The notes beneath the pieces were generated by a model. That model made no database searches. It was not told the origin of the DNA and was given only the letters and a program-made list of their open reading frames with translations. The position numbers and the translations under genes are program-made. A stretch of DNA of 64,000 bases from Phycisphaerae bacterium (lineage in GTDB: Bacteria; Planctomycetota; Phycisphaerae; UBA1845; Fen-1342): positions 1-64,000 of the forward strand of contig JAUWNI010000005.1 in the NCBI GenBank assembly GCA_030612705.1. The letters are read 5' to 3'. This document shows positions 41,819 through 49,523 of this stretch, piece after piece. The number at the start of each line of letters is the position of its first letter. Position 1 is the stretch's first letter.

Positions 41819-42361
41819 CTATTTTCCCACAGCCGCCACACTGAGGACCACACGCATCCGACCCCGTTGGAAAACCACGAAATCATGTCGAATTTCGACC
41901 AGCCGATAACCATCGAGCTCCGCGCCGCGGCGCAGGAGGAGGTCGTCGACCAGGGCCAACGGGATGCGGCCGGTCAGGACCCCCTGCAATGTGTGTTGGG
42001 CCTCGAACGGCGGGGGCGGCTCGGCCGCGGGCTGCTCGCGCGGCTCCGATTTCCTCATCTCCGTGGAAACGGGGGGGTTCAGGACGATTGCCATCGCGGG
42101 TGTTGGGACGAACAGATCGCGGCTGATGTGTTCAAAGGGCAAAGCGGCTCGGATGTTCCGATGGCTGTGTAACGATTCGACTAAGGCGTCAATATCGACC
42201 GGATCGAGGGGCAACTCGACCGCCGCAGAGATCGGGGACGAAGATGCCGCACTCGCCGGGCTCGGCTCCGGGTTTCCGGTCAGCATGTCGATCCCCCACA
42301 TGATCGCGACCAAACCGAAGACACCGCCGAATAGCTTTTGCCGTGGGGAAAACGATTTCAT
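41819..42361 (-). CDS. GspC/PilP-like single-pass protein of the secretion operon
   Basis: 180 residues: a basic N-terminus, one membrane helix (about 9-26, LFGGVFGLVAIMWGIDML), a Pro/Ser-rich linker, and a C-terminal beta domain of about 60 residues (LQGVLTGRIPLALVDDLLLRRG, then YRLVEIRHDFVVFQRGRMRVVL). The last resembles the homology region of GspC/PilP inner-membrane proteins that link to the secretin. Its start overlaps the PilO-like stop by four bases (ATGA). No secretin is in the window. Confidence 0.6.
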   Translation of the reverse strand: MKSFSPRQKLFGGVFGLVAIMWGIDMLTGNPEPSPASAASSSPISAAVELPLDPVDIDALVESLHSHRNIRAALPFEHISRDLFVPTPAMAIVLNPPVSTEMRKSEPREQPAAEPPPPFEAQHTLQGVLTGRIPLALVDDLLLRRGAELDGYRLVEIRHDFVVFQRGRMRVVLSVAAVGK

Positions 42362-42942
42362 GGCCGCCCCCCCGTGTCTCCGACCGGCTGATCCTTCAAC
42401 ATGTAGAGCCGCAGCGTCCAGGACAACTCGCAGATCGCATAGGTGGAGCCGCGGGCGCTCTTGATCGAGAACTCTTGCAGCGAGTAGTACGGAATCTCCC
42501 GGGACAAGAGATCGAGCAGGCGCGCGAAGCTGAGACTGGTGCCCCTCCCGGAGAACTCGATGTCGCCGGTCAGGTAACCGTCGGCCTGCCGCGCCGGTTG
42601 CGGCAACACCTGGGTGATCTGCAAGTTACACTCGATTGCCAGGCTCGCGACACGTTGTAGAAACGGGGTGAGGGCGTCGGTCTTCGGGGCTGCGCGGGTC
42701 CGGTCGATGACACCGCTTTGCAACATGTCGATTTCGGTGTTGACCAAGCGCAGGCGTTCGTTGGTTTGCTCCATCTTGGCTTCGGCGGCGGCGATTTCCG
42801 CGGAAAGAGCGCGGTATTCCGCGGTGTTGGCGCTGGCCGGATAAGCCACCCCGAAACCCGCGGCCAGCGCGATGACGATGAGTGCGGCAAAGCCGATCAC
42901 GTCCACATCGTAAATCGCGCAAGGCTTGCGGCAGAGGATCAT
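42358..42942 (-). CDS. PilO-like inner-membrane protein
   Basis: 194 residues from MILCRKPCAIYDVD. One membrane helix (about 15-34, VIGFAALIVIALAAGFGVAY), a coiled coil (ALSAEIAAAEAKMEQTNERL), and a C-terminal alpha/beta domain of ferredoxin-like length. The four-base overlaps with the PilN-like gene (at 42939) and the GspC-like gene (at 42358) show translational coupling. PilO partners PilN under the PilM platform. Membership is inferred from topology, order and coupling rather than a diagnostic motif. Confidence 0.68.
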   Translation of the reverse strand: MILCRKPCAIYDVDVIGFAALIVIALAAGFGVAYPASANTAEYRALSAEIAAAEAKMEQTNERLRLVNTEIDMLQSGVIDRTRAAPKTDALTPFLQRVASLAIECNLQITQVLPQPARQADGYLTGDIEFSGRGTSLSFARLLDLLSREIPYYSLQEFSIKSARGSTYAICELSWTLRLYMLKDQPVGDTGGRP

Positions 42943-43583
42943 GGCGCACCCTCCATCCGCCGACACTCGAGGTGGAACGTGAGCGCGACGCCCGTACGAT
43001 ACGGTTCGCGCGCGGTGCGCAGCAGCTCGACTTGCTCCCACCGCGGCACGTTTTGCAGCGCGTCGATCAATCGCGTGAGTTCATCGTGGTTGACGGCGCA
43101 GCCGCGCATCTGAACGGTCACTGGATTGCGGATGGGAGTCGTGTCGCGGGTGGCCGTCTTTTGCGTCCCGGCCCGCGATGCCTCGGCCGGAGACCTGGCT
43201 GGACGGCGTGTGTCGCCGGGCGACGGGGTCCGGATTTCGGTTAATACCACCCCCTCGGGAGCCAGGCTGGTCAACGTGAGCAATTGCCCAGGGAGGGTTT
43301 GCTCTTGATGCAGGGCGGTCAAGGCCCGGGCCCGCTCGGCCAGCTTGTTACGGGCAACGGTGACGAACATCAACCGACGATCGAGCTCGGTCTGCTGGAT
43401 CTGTACGCTGCTGAACTCGCGGCTGAGCCGACCGATGGCCCGATCGGTCGCGCGGAGTGCCACCCAGGTACCGGCCACAAGCAACCCCGCGGACAGCAAC
43501 ACGACCACCCACGCGTTTCGGCGGTTGGTACGTCGCCGAACGTTGTGACATGAATCCGGTAGCAGGTTAACCGCGCAATTCAT
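42939..43583 (-). CDS. PilN-like inner-membrane protein
   Basis: 214 residues from MNCAVNLLPDS. A cytoplasmic N-terminal stretch with the conserved-type VNLLP motif (the PilN segment that binds PilM), one membrane helix (about 26-44, AWVVVLLSAGLLVAGTWVAL), coiled coil, and a ferredoxin-like C-terminal domain (VTVQMRGCAVNHDELTRLID). It overlaps pilM by four bases (stop of PilM at 43580). A 28-residue in-frame extension upstream is rejected. The visible VNLLP helps assign it. Confidence 0.75.
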   Translation of the reverse strand: MNCAVNLLPDSCHNVRRRTNRRNAWVVVLLSAGLLVAGTWVALRATDRAIGRLSREFSSVQIQQTELDRRLMFVTVARNKLAERARALTALHQEQTLPGQLLTLTSLAPEGVVLTEIRTPSPGDTRRPARSPAEASRAGTQKTATRDTTPIRNPVTVQMRGCAVNHDELTRLIDALQNVPRWEQVELLRTAREPYRTGVALTFHLECRRMEGAP

Positions 43584-44764
43584 TGAGCCTCCAGGTCGAG
43601 GATCGCGCCGCCGATCACGGCCGCCTCCTCCGGCTGGATGGTGGTGTTGACCAGGGGGCGTTCCCACGGCGTCGGCGGCAATTCAACGGGTAGCGCGGGC
43701 GTCTCGCCCGCGGCTAAACCGGATGTGGCACCGGCGCCCCGCCGTTGGTTGGATAGCAGGTCGACCGGCATGTCCAGTTGGAGTTCGAGGTATTCGGCGA
43801 AACCGCGCAGGTTCGCGCCGCCGCCGGCGAGCAGCAGCCGGGTGACGTTGACGTCGGAGAAGTTCTGCAGCACATATGCCAGGCAGCGGTTGATCTCGTA
43901 CACCAGGTTATCCAACGGCTCGCGCAGCAAGCCGAAAACGACGCCGGGAATATCCTGGGCGTTCATCAACTCGCTGGGGACGGGGTCTGGCTGCGACGCA
44001 CGAATTCCGCGCTCGGTCGGCTGAATGCCATGTGTGCGCTTGATCTGTTCGGCGCTCGCGTGGTTGACTTCGAAGGCGTCCGCCAGACGATGGGTCCATT
44101 GATCGGACGAGGCGGACAGCGAACGGATATACGTCGGCACCCGTCCCAGAACCACCGTGAACGTCGTGGAGTGGAAACCGAGGTCGAGGATGCCCCATAA
44201 TTCGTTCTCCTCCGGCGACCATATCCGACCGGCGATGTGCACCAACGCGCAGGGTGAGACGTCGATGCGTCGCAGACGCAACCGCTCGCGCGCGAATACG
44301 TCGTGCCAGGCGATCGCACGTTCGATCGGCAGCGCGACCGCCATCACGTTCAGACCCTGCTGATGCCTGGGCGGCAACTGCCAATAACGCACTTCCAACT
44401 CGTGTGCTTCAGTGCGCATTTCGCGCGCCACTTCCCACGCCAGCGCCTCGCGGACGCGCTTCGGGGATTGCGCCAAGGCCTTCTTCGGCAGCCGCAGGGC
44501 GCAAAATCGTACATTGGGCGGGGAGAGTACGAGCCCGATGTCGCTCCCGGAAAAACTGCCCTGACCGGCGAGCCGCGCCAGCCGCGAGTAATCGGGCTGC
44601 GGCAGCTCGCCGTCGGCCGGCCGCTGGCTCGGCAAAAGCTCAAGCCGCAACGCATCGCGTCTCACCAGATGGGATCCGCGGGCCGTCGCCTGGAAGGCGC
44701 GGATGCCGGCTGATCCCACGTCGAAGGTGATTACCGAGTTGCGCGAGCGGAACCGGGAAAACAT
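43580..44764 (-). CDS. PilM-like actin-fold assembly protein with a repeat-derived segment
   Basis: 394 residues. The actin-like fold shows VITFDVGSAGIRAFQ (phosphate-1 loop), ILDLGFHSTTF (phosphate-2) and LLLAGGGANLRGFAEYLE (adenosine loop), all typical of PilM, which sits under the PilN/PilO platform. Near residues 342-358 is GLAAGETPALPVELP, encoded by a GC-rich palindrome (CGGGCGTCTCGCCCGCGG at about 43697-43714), interrupting the end of the fold just before the final helices. It overlaps pilN by four bases and lies 33 bases downstream of gspF. Confidence 0.82.
   Translation of the reverse strand: MFSRFRSRNSVITFDVGSAGIRAFQATARGSHLVRRDALRLELLPSQRPADGELPQPDYSRLARLAGQGSFSGSDIGLVLSPPNVRFCALRLPKKALAQSPKRVREALAWEVAREMRTEAHELEVRYWQLPPRHQQGLNVMAVALPIERAIAWHDVFARERLRLRRIDVSPCALVHIAGRIWSPEENELWGILDLGFHSTTFTVVLGRVPTYIRSLSASSDQWTHRLADAFEVNHASAEQIKRTHGIQPTERGIRASQPDPVPSELMNAQDIPGVVFGLLREPLDNLVYEINRCLAYVLQNFSDVNVTRLLLAGGGANLRGFAEYLELQLDMPVDLLSNQRRGAGATSGLAAGETPALPVELPPTPWERPLVNTTIQPEEAAVIGGAILDLEAQ
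43689..43746. repeat. Palindromic repeat inside pilM
   Basis: GGTAGCGCGGGCGTCTCGCC (43689-43708) continues to CGCGGCTAAACCGG, then CCGGCGCCCCGCCG. It codes for the AGETPALP-type peptide often seen when such repeats fall in coding frames. Confidence 0.5.
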
Positions 44765-44797
44765 TTCGCAGGCACTCCGGGCCGATTACCGGCCGCT

Positions 44798-46009
44798 TCA
44801 GGCTCCCGCCATCGCCAAATCGAACAACGGGATGAACAGCGACATCGCGACCACCCCCACGAACAGCCCCATCACACACAGCAGAGTCGGCTCGGCGATC
44901 CGGGTCAGTCCCGTGACGAGTTGGGAGTTGTCGTCGTCGATCCACTTGGAAACAAAATCGACCGCGTCCGCCAGACGACCGTTTTCCTCGCCGGTGCGGA
45001 TGGCGGAAGCGACGACCGGCTCGACCAGACTCGAGTCGGCCAGCGTCCGCCCGATCGAGCCGCCGCCCGCGATGGCTTCTTCCACATCATTCACCAGCCC
45101 GATGAAGACGACGTTGGTGAGGGCCGACTTCGAATGCTGGATGGTTTCGAGCAGGGGCACGTGGCTGCGGAGCAATGCCGCCCAGATCCGCAGGACGCGC
45201 GCGAAGATCAGACGGGAGGCAATTCGGCCGATTATCGGAATTTTCAGCAGAACAACATCGAATTGCCGGCGGAAGCTCGACACTCGGAATATGACCACTA
45301 AGCTTACGATAAGCGCGATCAGCACTCCCAAACCCACCGGCCACCACTGCCGCGCGTATTCCGAGAAAATGAACATTATTTGCGTAGTCGGCGGCAACGG
45401 TGAGTTGAGGTTGTCGAAGAGGCCTTTGAAACGCGGCACCACAAAGCCAAGTATCACGCAGGCCACGCCTATACATAACACGCTCAGAATGCTCGGGTAG
45501 AGCAGGGCCCCAATGATGGTTTTGCGCACGTGTCGCTGGCGGGTGGTCATCTCGTTGAGACGATCGAAGGCCTCCGGCAACGAGGCGGTGGCTTCGCCGG
45601 CGGAAACCATCGAGCAAAAAACCGGTTTAAAAACGTCGGGCCGCTCGTTGAACGCCTCGGTGAGCGTGCCGCCTTCCTCGACGTGCTGGCGGACATTGCG
45701 AACCAGATTGGCGAACGAGGGTTTTGAGGCTTGCCGCTCGATGGCCTCCAGAGCCGGCACGAGGGCCGAGCCGGCCTCGAGCAGCATTTTCAACTGCTGG
45801 GTGAACAGGACCAGATCGCCCGAGCCTGAGCCGCGCGAGCGTTGCTTCAAGATCGATGGCTTGGTGTCCCCCTCGCGGACCGCGTCGAGCCGAAGCATCA
45901 TGAGTCCCTTGGCGCGGAGGGATTCGGCGGCTTCGGCAGAGGAGGCGGCCTCGACGAGGTCGTTGACCACCCGGCCATTGTTCGTCATGGCTTCGTAGGC
46001 GAATTGCAC
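44798..46009 (-). CDS. gspF: Type II secretion inner-membrane protein GspF/PilC
   Basis: 403 residues, GTG start with an AAAGGA site 8 bases upstream. Two GspF domains of about 120 residues (first FTQQLKMLLEAGSALVPAL..., second starting LIFARVLRIWAALLRSHVPLL) each precede hydrophobic helices (three in all, ending LCVMGLFVGVVAMSLFIPLFDL). GspF is the membrane platform that the GspE ATPase drives. It lies 69 bases downstream of gspE and upstream of pilM. Confidence 0.92.
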   Translation of the reverse strand: MQFAYEAMTNNGRVVNDLVEAASSAEAAESLRAKGLMMLRLDAVREGDTKPSILKQRSRGSGSGDLVLFTQQLKMLLEAGSALVPALEAIERQASKPSFANLVRNVRQHVEEGGTLTEAFNERPDVFKPVFCSMVSAGEATASLPEAFDRLNEMTTRQRHVRKTIIGALLYPSILSVLCIGVACVILGFVVPRFKGLFDNLNSPLPPTTQIMFIFSEYARQWWPVGLGVLIALIVSLVVIFRVSSFRRQFDVVLLKIPIIGRIASRLIFARVLRIWAALLRSHVPLLETIQHSKSALTNVVFIGLVNDVEEAIAGGGSIGRTLADSSLVEPVVASAIRTGEENGRLADAVDFVSKWIDDDNSQLVTGLTRIAEPTLLCVMGLFVGVVAMSLFIPLFDLAMAGA

Positions 46010-46078
46010 GGTTGATTCCTTTCTCGGCTCCGCCCGTGACTGCTACGAATGGCCGGTTGTAAACCGGTCCCGCAATTC

Positions 46079-47839
46079 TTATGTACTCGCCGCTGCCGTT
46101 GTTTTCATCTGTACCTCGGCGCGGGTTCGGTCTTCGGATTCGGCGTGCGTGACGCGCAGGACCTCTTCGAGCGTCGACTCGCCGGCCTCGACCAGACGTA
46201 GTCCGATCTCGCGCAGCGGCCGCCATCCATACTGGCGCACGAAGGCTTTGAGGGCCTCCTCGTCATCGACGGTGTGGAGGAATTGCCGGACGGCGTCGGT
46301 CACCTCGAGAATTTCATAAATTCCTTTTCGCCCGCGGTAACCGCTGTCGTGGCACTTGGCACAGCCTTCACCTTTATAGAAGACACGATTCATGTCCCCA
46401 TGCCAGCCGGCGTCGGTCAGGGCGGCGTCGGAGGGGTAATAGGAAGTCCGACAGTGGGGACAGATCGTCCGAGCCAGACGTTGGGCAACCACGCCGTTGA
46501 AGGCCGACGCGAGCAGGTACGGTTCGATTCCCATGTCGACCAGGCGGATGAATGAGGCCGGGGCGTTGTTGGTGTGCAAAGTTGACAGGACCAGGTGGCC
46601 GGTGAGGGCGGCCTGGATCGCGACCCGTGCGGTTTCGGTATCGCGAATCTCGCCGACCATAATCACGTCGGGATCCTGTCGCAGGATCGATCGCAGGGCG
46701 CGGGCGAAGGTCAACCCGATCGCATCGCTCACTTGAATCTGATTGATTTCGTCGAGCTGGTACTCGACGGGGTCTTCGATCGTGATGATGTTCCGCTCCG
46801 GCGACGAGAGCAGATCGATGACAGAGTAGAGCGTGGTGGTCTTGCCGCTGCCGGTCGGGCCGGTGACCAGGGCGATCCCGTAGGCCCTGGCGAAGATTCG
46901 ATGGAACATCGGCAGTTGCGCGGTATCCAGGCCGAGCTCTTCGAGGGTGACGGTCAAGTTACTCTTGTCGAGAATCCGCATCACGACTTTTTCGCCGAGC
47001 AGGGTCGGCATGGAGGAGACGCGCAGGTCGATCTCGCGTCCCTCGGCGACGACGTGCACGCGGCCTTCCTGAGGCAAGCGGCGCTCGGCGATGTCCATCT
47101 TTCCGATAACTTTGACGCGGGAGATGATCGCGGTGTGCATCCCCGCCGGGGCCGACATCAGCTCGCACAGCCGCCCGTCGATCCGGTAGCGGATACGGGT
47201 GGCTTTCTTGGTCGGCTCGATGTGGATGTCGCTGGCGCCGTCGCGGATCGCGGTCAGCACGGCCAGATTGACGAGGTTGATGATCGGGCTGCCCTCGATC
47301 ATCCGGCCGAGCTCTTGGGCCGTATCGTCGTCCATCGACTCGCGCTCGACGACCTCGACATCGCTCTCGGTCAGGTTGACGAGGAAGGAATCAACGTCGA
47401 CCTGCTCGCCGAGGTATTTCTCCTGGAACTCGACGATGTTGTTCTCGAGCGCGAGGACGGGGTTGATCTCGCAGCCGGTCAGCAAGCTCAGTCGGTCGAT
47501 GGTCGGAAGCGATTGCGGTTCGGCCATCGCGACGGTCAGTGTGCCCCCGACCTTGAACATCGGCAAAGCCTTCAGCCGTGCCGCTTCCTCGCGCTCCAAC
47601 AGTCGGGCAACGTTCGGATCGATCAGGCCGTGCCGCAGTTGGCAACCCTTGACGTTCAGTTGTTTGGCGAGCGCGGAGATCAGCGCGTTGTGGGAGAGCA
47701 GCTTCAGATCGATCAGCAGTTCGCCGAGCCGTTTGTTATCGCCGTGCTGGTGTTTGAGGGCGCGCAGCAGGTCGTCTTCGCTGACGAGGCCCTCGGCGAT
47801 CAACATCTCTCCCAGTTTATTGGTACGTGTCAGTTTCAT
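46079..47839 (-). CDS. gspE: Type II secretion/type IV pilus motor ATPase GspE/PilB with MshEN c-di-GMP motifs
   Basis: 586 residues. Walker A GPTGSGKTTT near 325, Asp box TIEDPVEY, Walker B region MVGEIRDTETARVA, His box TGHLVLSTLHTN, and a four-cysteine zinc motif (CPHCRTSYYP ... GEGCAKC) near 460-500. The N-terminus carries two 24-residue MshEN motifs: K8-Q31 (KLGEMLIAEG...LLRALKHQ) and R37-Q60 (RLGELLIDLK...LISALAKQ), with a 5-residue spacer. This is the known c-di-GMP-binding arrangement. The conserved Gly of motif 2 is Lys. The start overlaps STAS by four bases. Confidence 0.95.
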   Translation of the reverse strand: MKLTRTNKLGEMLIAEGLVSEDDLLRALKHQHGDNKRLGELLIDLKLLSHNALISALAKQLNVKGCQLRHGLIDPNVARLLEREEAARLKALPMFKVGGTLTVAMAEPQSLPTIDRLSLLTGCEINPVLALENNIVEFQEKYLGEQVDVDSFLVNLTESDVEVVERESMDDDTAQELGRMIEGSPIINLVNLAVLTAIRDGASDIHIEPTKKATRIRYRIDGRLCELMSAPAGMHTAIISRVKVIGKMDIAERRLPQEGRVHVVAEGREIDLRVSSMPTLLGEKVVMRILDKSNLTVTLEELGLDTAQLPMFHRIFARAYGIALVTGPTGSGKTTTLYSVIDLLSSPERNIITIEDPVEYQLDEINQIQVSDAIGLTFARALRSILRQDPDVIMVGEIRDTETARVAIQAALTGHLVLSTLHTNNAPASFIRLVDMGIEPYLLASAFNGVVAQRLARTICPHCRTSYYPSDAALTDAGWHGDMNRVFYKGEGCAKCHDSGYRGRKGIYEILEVTDAVRQFLHTVDDEEALKAFVRQYGWRPLREIGLRLVEAGESTLEEVLRVTHAESEDRTRAEVQMKTTAAAST

Positions 47840-48174
47840 CGTTTATAACTTCGAATGGCACTCTCAACGGTGTCGAACACGGTCAGTTGTGGCAAAACGT
47901 CGGTCAGGTCGAGCGCTTCACGACTCGTTTCGCCGAGCAGTGCCAGCCGGGGCCGGGCGGAGGCGGCTTGTTGCCCGGTGCACAATTCCAACAGCGCGTT
48001 GATACCGCTGCTGTCGAGATAGGGCACGTCGCTCATATCCAGCACGACTCGTCCACTCTTCTGGTCGATCGACAGGGTTAACGTCTGACGAAAGCCCTCC
48101 ACGTCATCACCCGCCAGCGGCCCATGCGGGACCAGGACGGATACGCTGCCATGGAGATGCGTATCCACTTTCAT
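47836..48174 (-). CDS. STAS-domain anti-sigma-factor-antagonist-like protein
   Basis: 112 residues matching the STAS fold throughout: VSVLVPHGPLAGDDVEGF, then VVLDMSDVPYLDSSGINALLEL. The Ser-Ser pair after LD in LDSSGI is the SpoIIAA-type phosphorylation site. It overlaps gspE (ATGA at 47836) and the GGDEF-like gene (ATGA at 48171) by four bases on each side, so it is made in fixed ratio with them. A partner-switching kinase is not in this operon; the membrane Ser/Thr kinase at 53970 is too different to assume. Confidence 0.85.
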   Translation of the reverse strand: MKVDTHLHGSVSVLVPHGPLAGDDVEGFRQTLTLSIDQKSGRVVLDMSDVPYLDSSGINALLELCTGQQAASARPRLALLGETSREALDLTDVLPQLTVFDTVESAIRSYKR

Positions 48175-49523
48175 GGCGCCGTCCTCTGCTGCTGTACCGA
48201 ATGTTCCGTCTGTTCATCGGTCGGTGACGCGCTCTCCGGTTTTGCGGGCGGGAGATCGCAGTACAGCGCGATATTTTGCTCGCGGGCCAACTCGACCGCG
48301 TCGAACGCGGAGACCAGTAACTTCTCCAACGGCTGTTTGTGGAAGCCGCTCCCGATCAGCCCGACGCGCACGCGCAGCTCGGCGCCCACGCCGCCGAATT
48401 GCGTGATTTGCTTGTGGGCGGTGTCCTGGATCTTTGCCGCGATCAGCCGACCGAGACTGCTGTCCAGCCGGCGCAGGAGCAATACGAACCGCTCGTCGGA
48501 AAAGCGGCCGATGATGTCGTCGGTGCGAATGCGGCGTTTGATCAGGTGTCCGATGTTTTCCACCAGCGCGTCGCGATCGCTCCAGCGACCTTCGTCGTCG
48601 AGCCGACGCAGTCCCTCCAGGGCCAGGGCGATGACGACCACGGGTTCGTTCTCCGCGTACGAGTCGGCCAGGGCCCGGGTGGCCAGCTCGAAGAAGTCGC
48701 CGCGCGTCAGTAATCCGGAAGCCTTGTCGGTCTTGTCGGCAACGCGAAGTTGTTCGATGACGGCGACGTGTTTCCAGAAGGCTGTAATCAGAACGGAGAG
48801 CTCCTGTCGCCGATCACGGTCGAGCGGTGTCGACGAGGGGAGTTTGCCGACCGCCACCAGACCGGCCGGCCGGCCGTTCTGGCGAATCGGAAAAACCCAC
48901 TCCCAGGATTCGTCGGCATCTTCCGCCAGTTGATCGATCAGCTCGCCGTGCGCCGGATCGGCGGCAAAGAACTCCCGGCCGACGGTGGCAACGTGTCCGA
49001 GAATCCCGCTGCGGGCACACTTCCCCTCGTTCGCCTTTTCCGACTGGGACAGGCTGCAAAGCTGCTCATCGCCGGACAACACCTGGTAACAGCGCACGCG
49101 GATCGCACCTAGCTGTTCCGTTAGCATCTCGCGTACCAACTGATCGAACGAATTCCACGGGCTCGTGTCGGGAAGCTGCTCCTCGCACCACGCCAGGAAG
49201 CTGCTTGTCATGTGCCGAAGAGCGTTGTTGTGCTCTGAAATCATGCTCTTTTCACGCCGGACGCCATCGGAAGTTTCTCTACCGATGTCAGCACGTTGAA
49301 TCGCTTTGGCCTCCTCCAATCGAGCGCGGGGGTGATACGCCATGCTCAACCAGATCCCGGTCGCGGTGACGAGATAGCCCGCGAGCGCGCCGCCGAGCAA
49401 CATCAGGTTGTCAAGCGACAACTCCGGCTCATACACCATCAGCAAATGATGGATGGCCAGAACGGTCAATCCGCCGCAGGTCAACCAAAGACCGACTCTT
49501 GCCGGCAATTTACGCTGTGGCAT
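48171..49523 (-). CDS. Membrane protein with GAF-like and degenerate GGDEF domains
   Basis: 450 residues from MPQRKLPARVGLW. Two N-terminal helices (about 10-55), a GAF-like sensor (about 110-250, IRVRCYQVLSGDEQL ... GRPAGLVAVG), and a GGDEF-like domain from about 285. The signature is RFSDERF instead of RYGGDEF, so cyclase activity is unlikely. Five residues before it is an intact I-site RTDD, so c-di-GMP binding may survive. The start lies 14 bases inside the HD-GYP gene end. The reading frame of the 55-residue upstream extension is not favoured. Confidence 0.75.
   Translation of the reverse strand: MPQRKLPARVGLWLTCGGLTVLAIHHLLMVYEPELSLDNLMLLGGALAGYLVTATGIWLSMAYHPRARLEEAKAIQRADIGRETSDGVRREKSMISEHNNALRHMTSSFLAWCEEQLPDTSPWNSFDQLVREMLTEQLGAIRVRCYQVLSGDEQLCSLSQSEKANEGKCARSGILGHVATVGREFFAADPAHGELIDQLAEDADESWEWVFPIRQNGRPAGLVAVGKLPSSTPLDRDRRQELSVLITAFWKHVAVIEQLRVADKTDKASGLLTRGDFFELATRALADSYAENEPVVVIALALEGLRRLDDEGRWSDRDALVENIGHLIKRRIRTDDIIGRFSDERFVLLLRRLDSSLGRLIAAKIQDTAHKQITQFGGVGAELRVRVGLIGSGFHKQPLEKLLVSAFDAVELAREQNIALYCDLPPAKPESASPTDEQTEHSVQQQRTAP

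Noticed and set aside
46595-47848. 417-codon open frame on the plus strand
   Set aside because: It lies entirely antisense to gspE, whose motifs are complete; composition is that of a shadow frame in high-GC DNA.
48171-49523. Active diguanylate cyclase
   Set aside because: The GGDEF signature is replaced by SDERF, so the active-site residues are missing.
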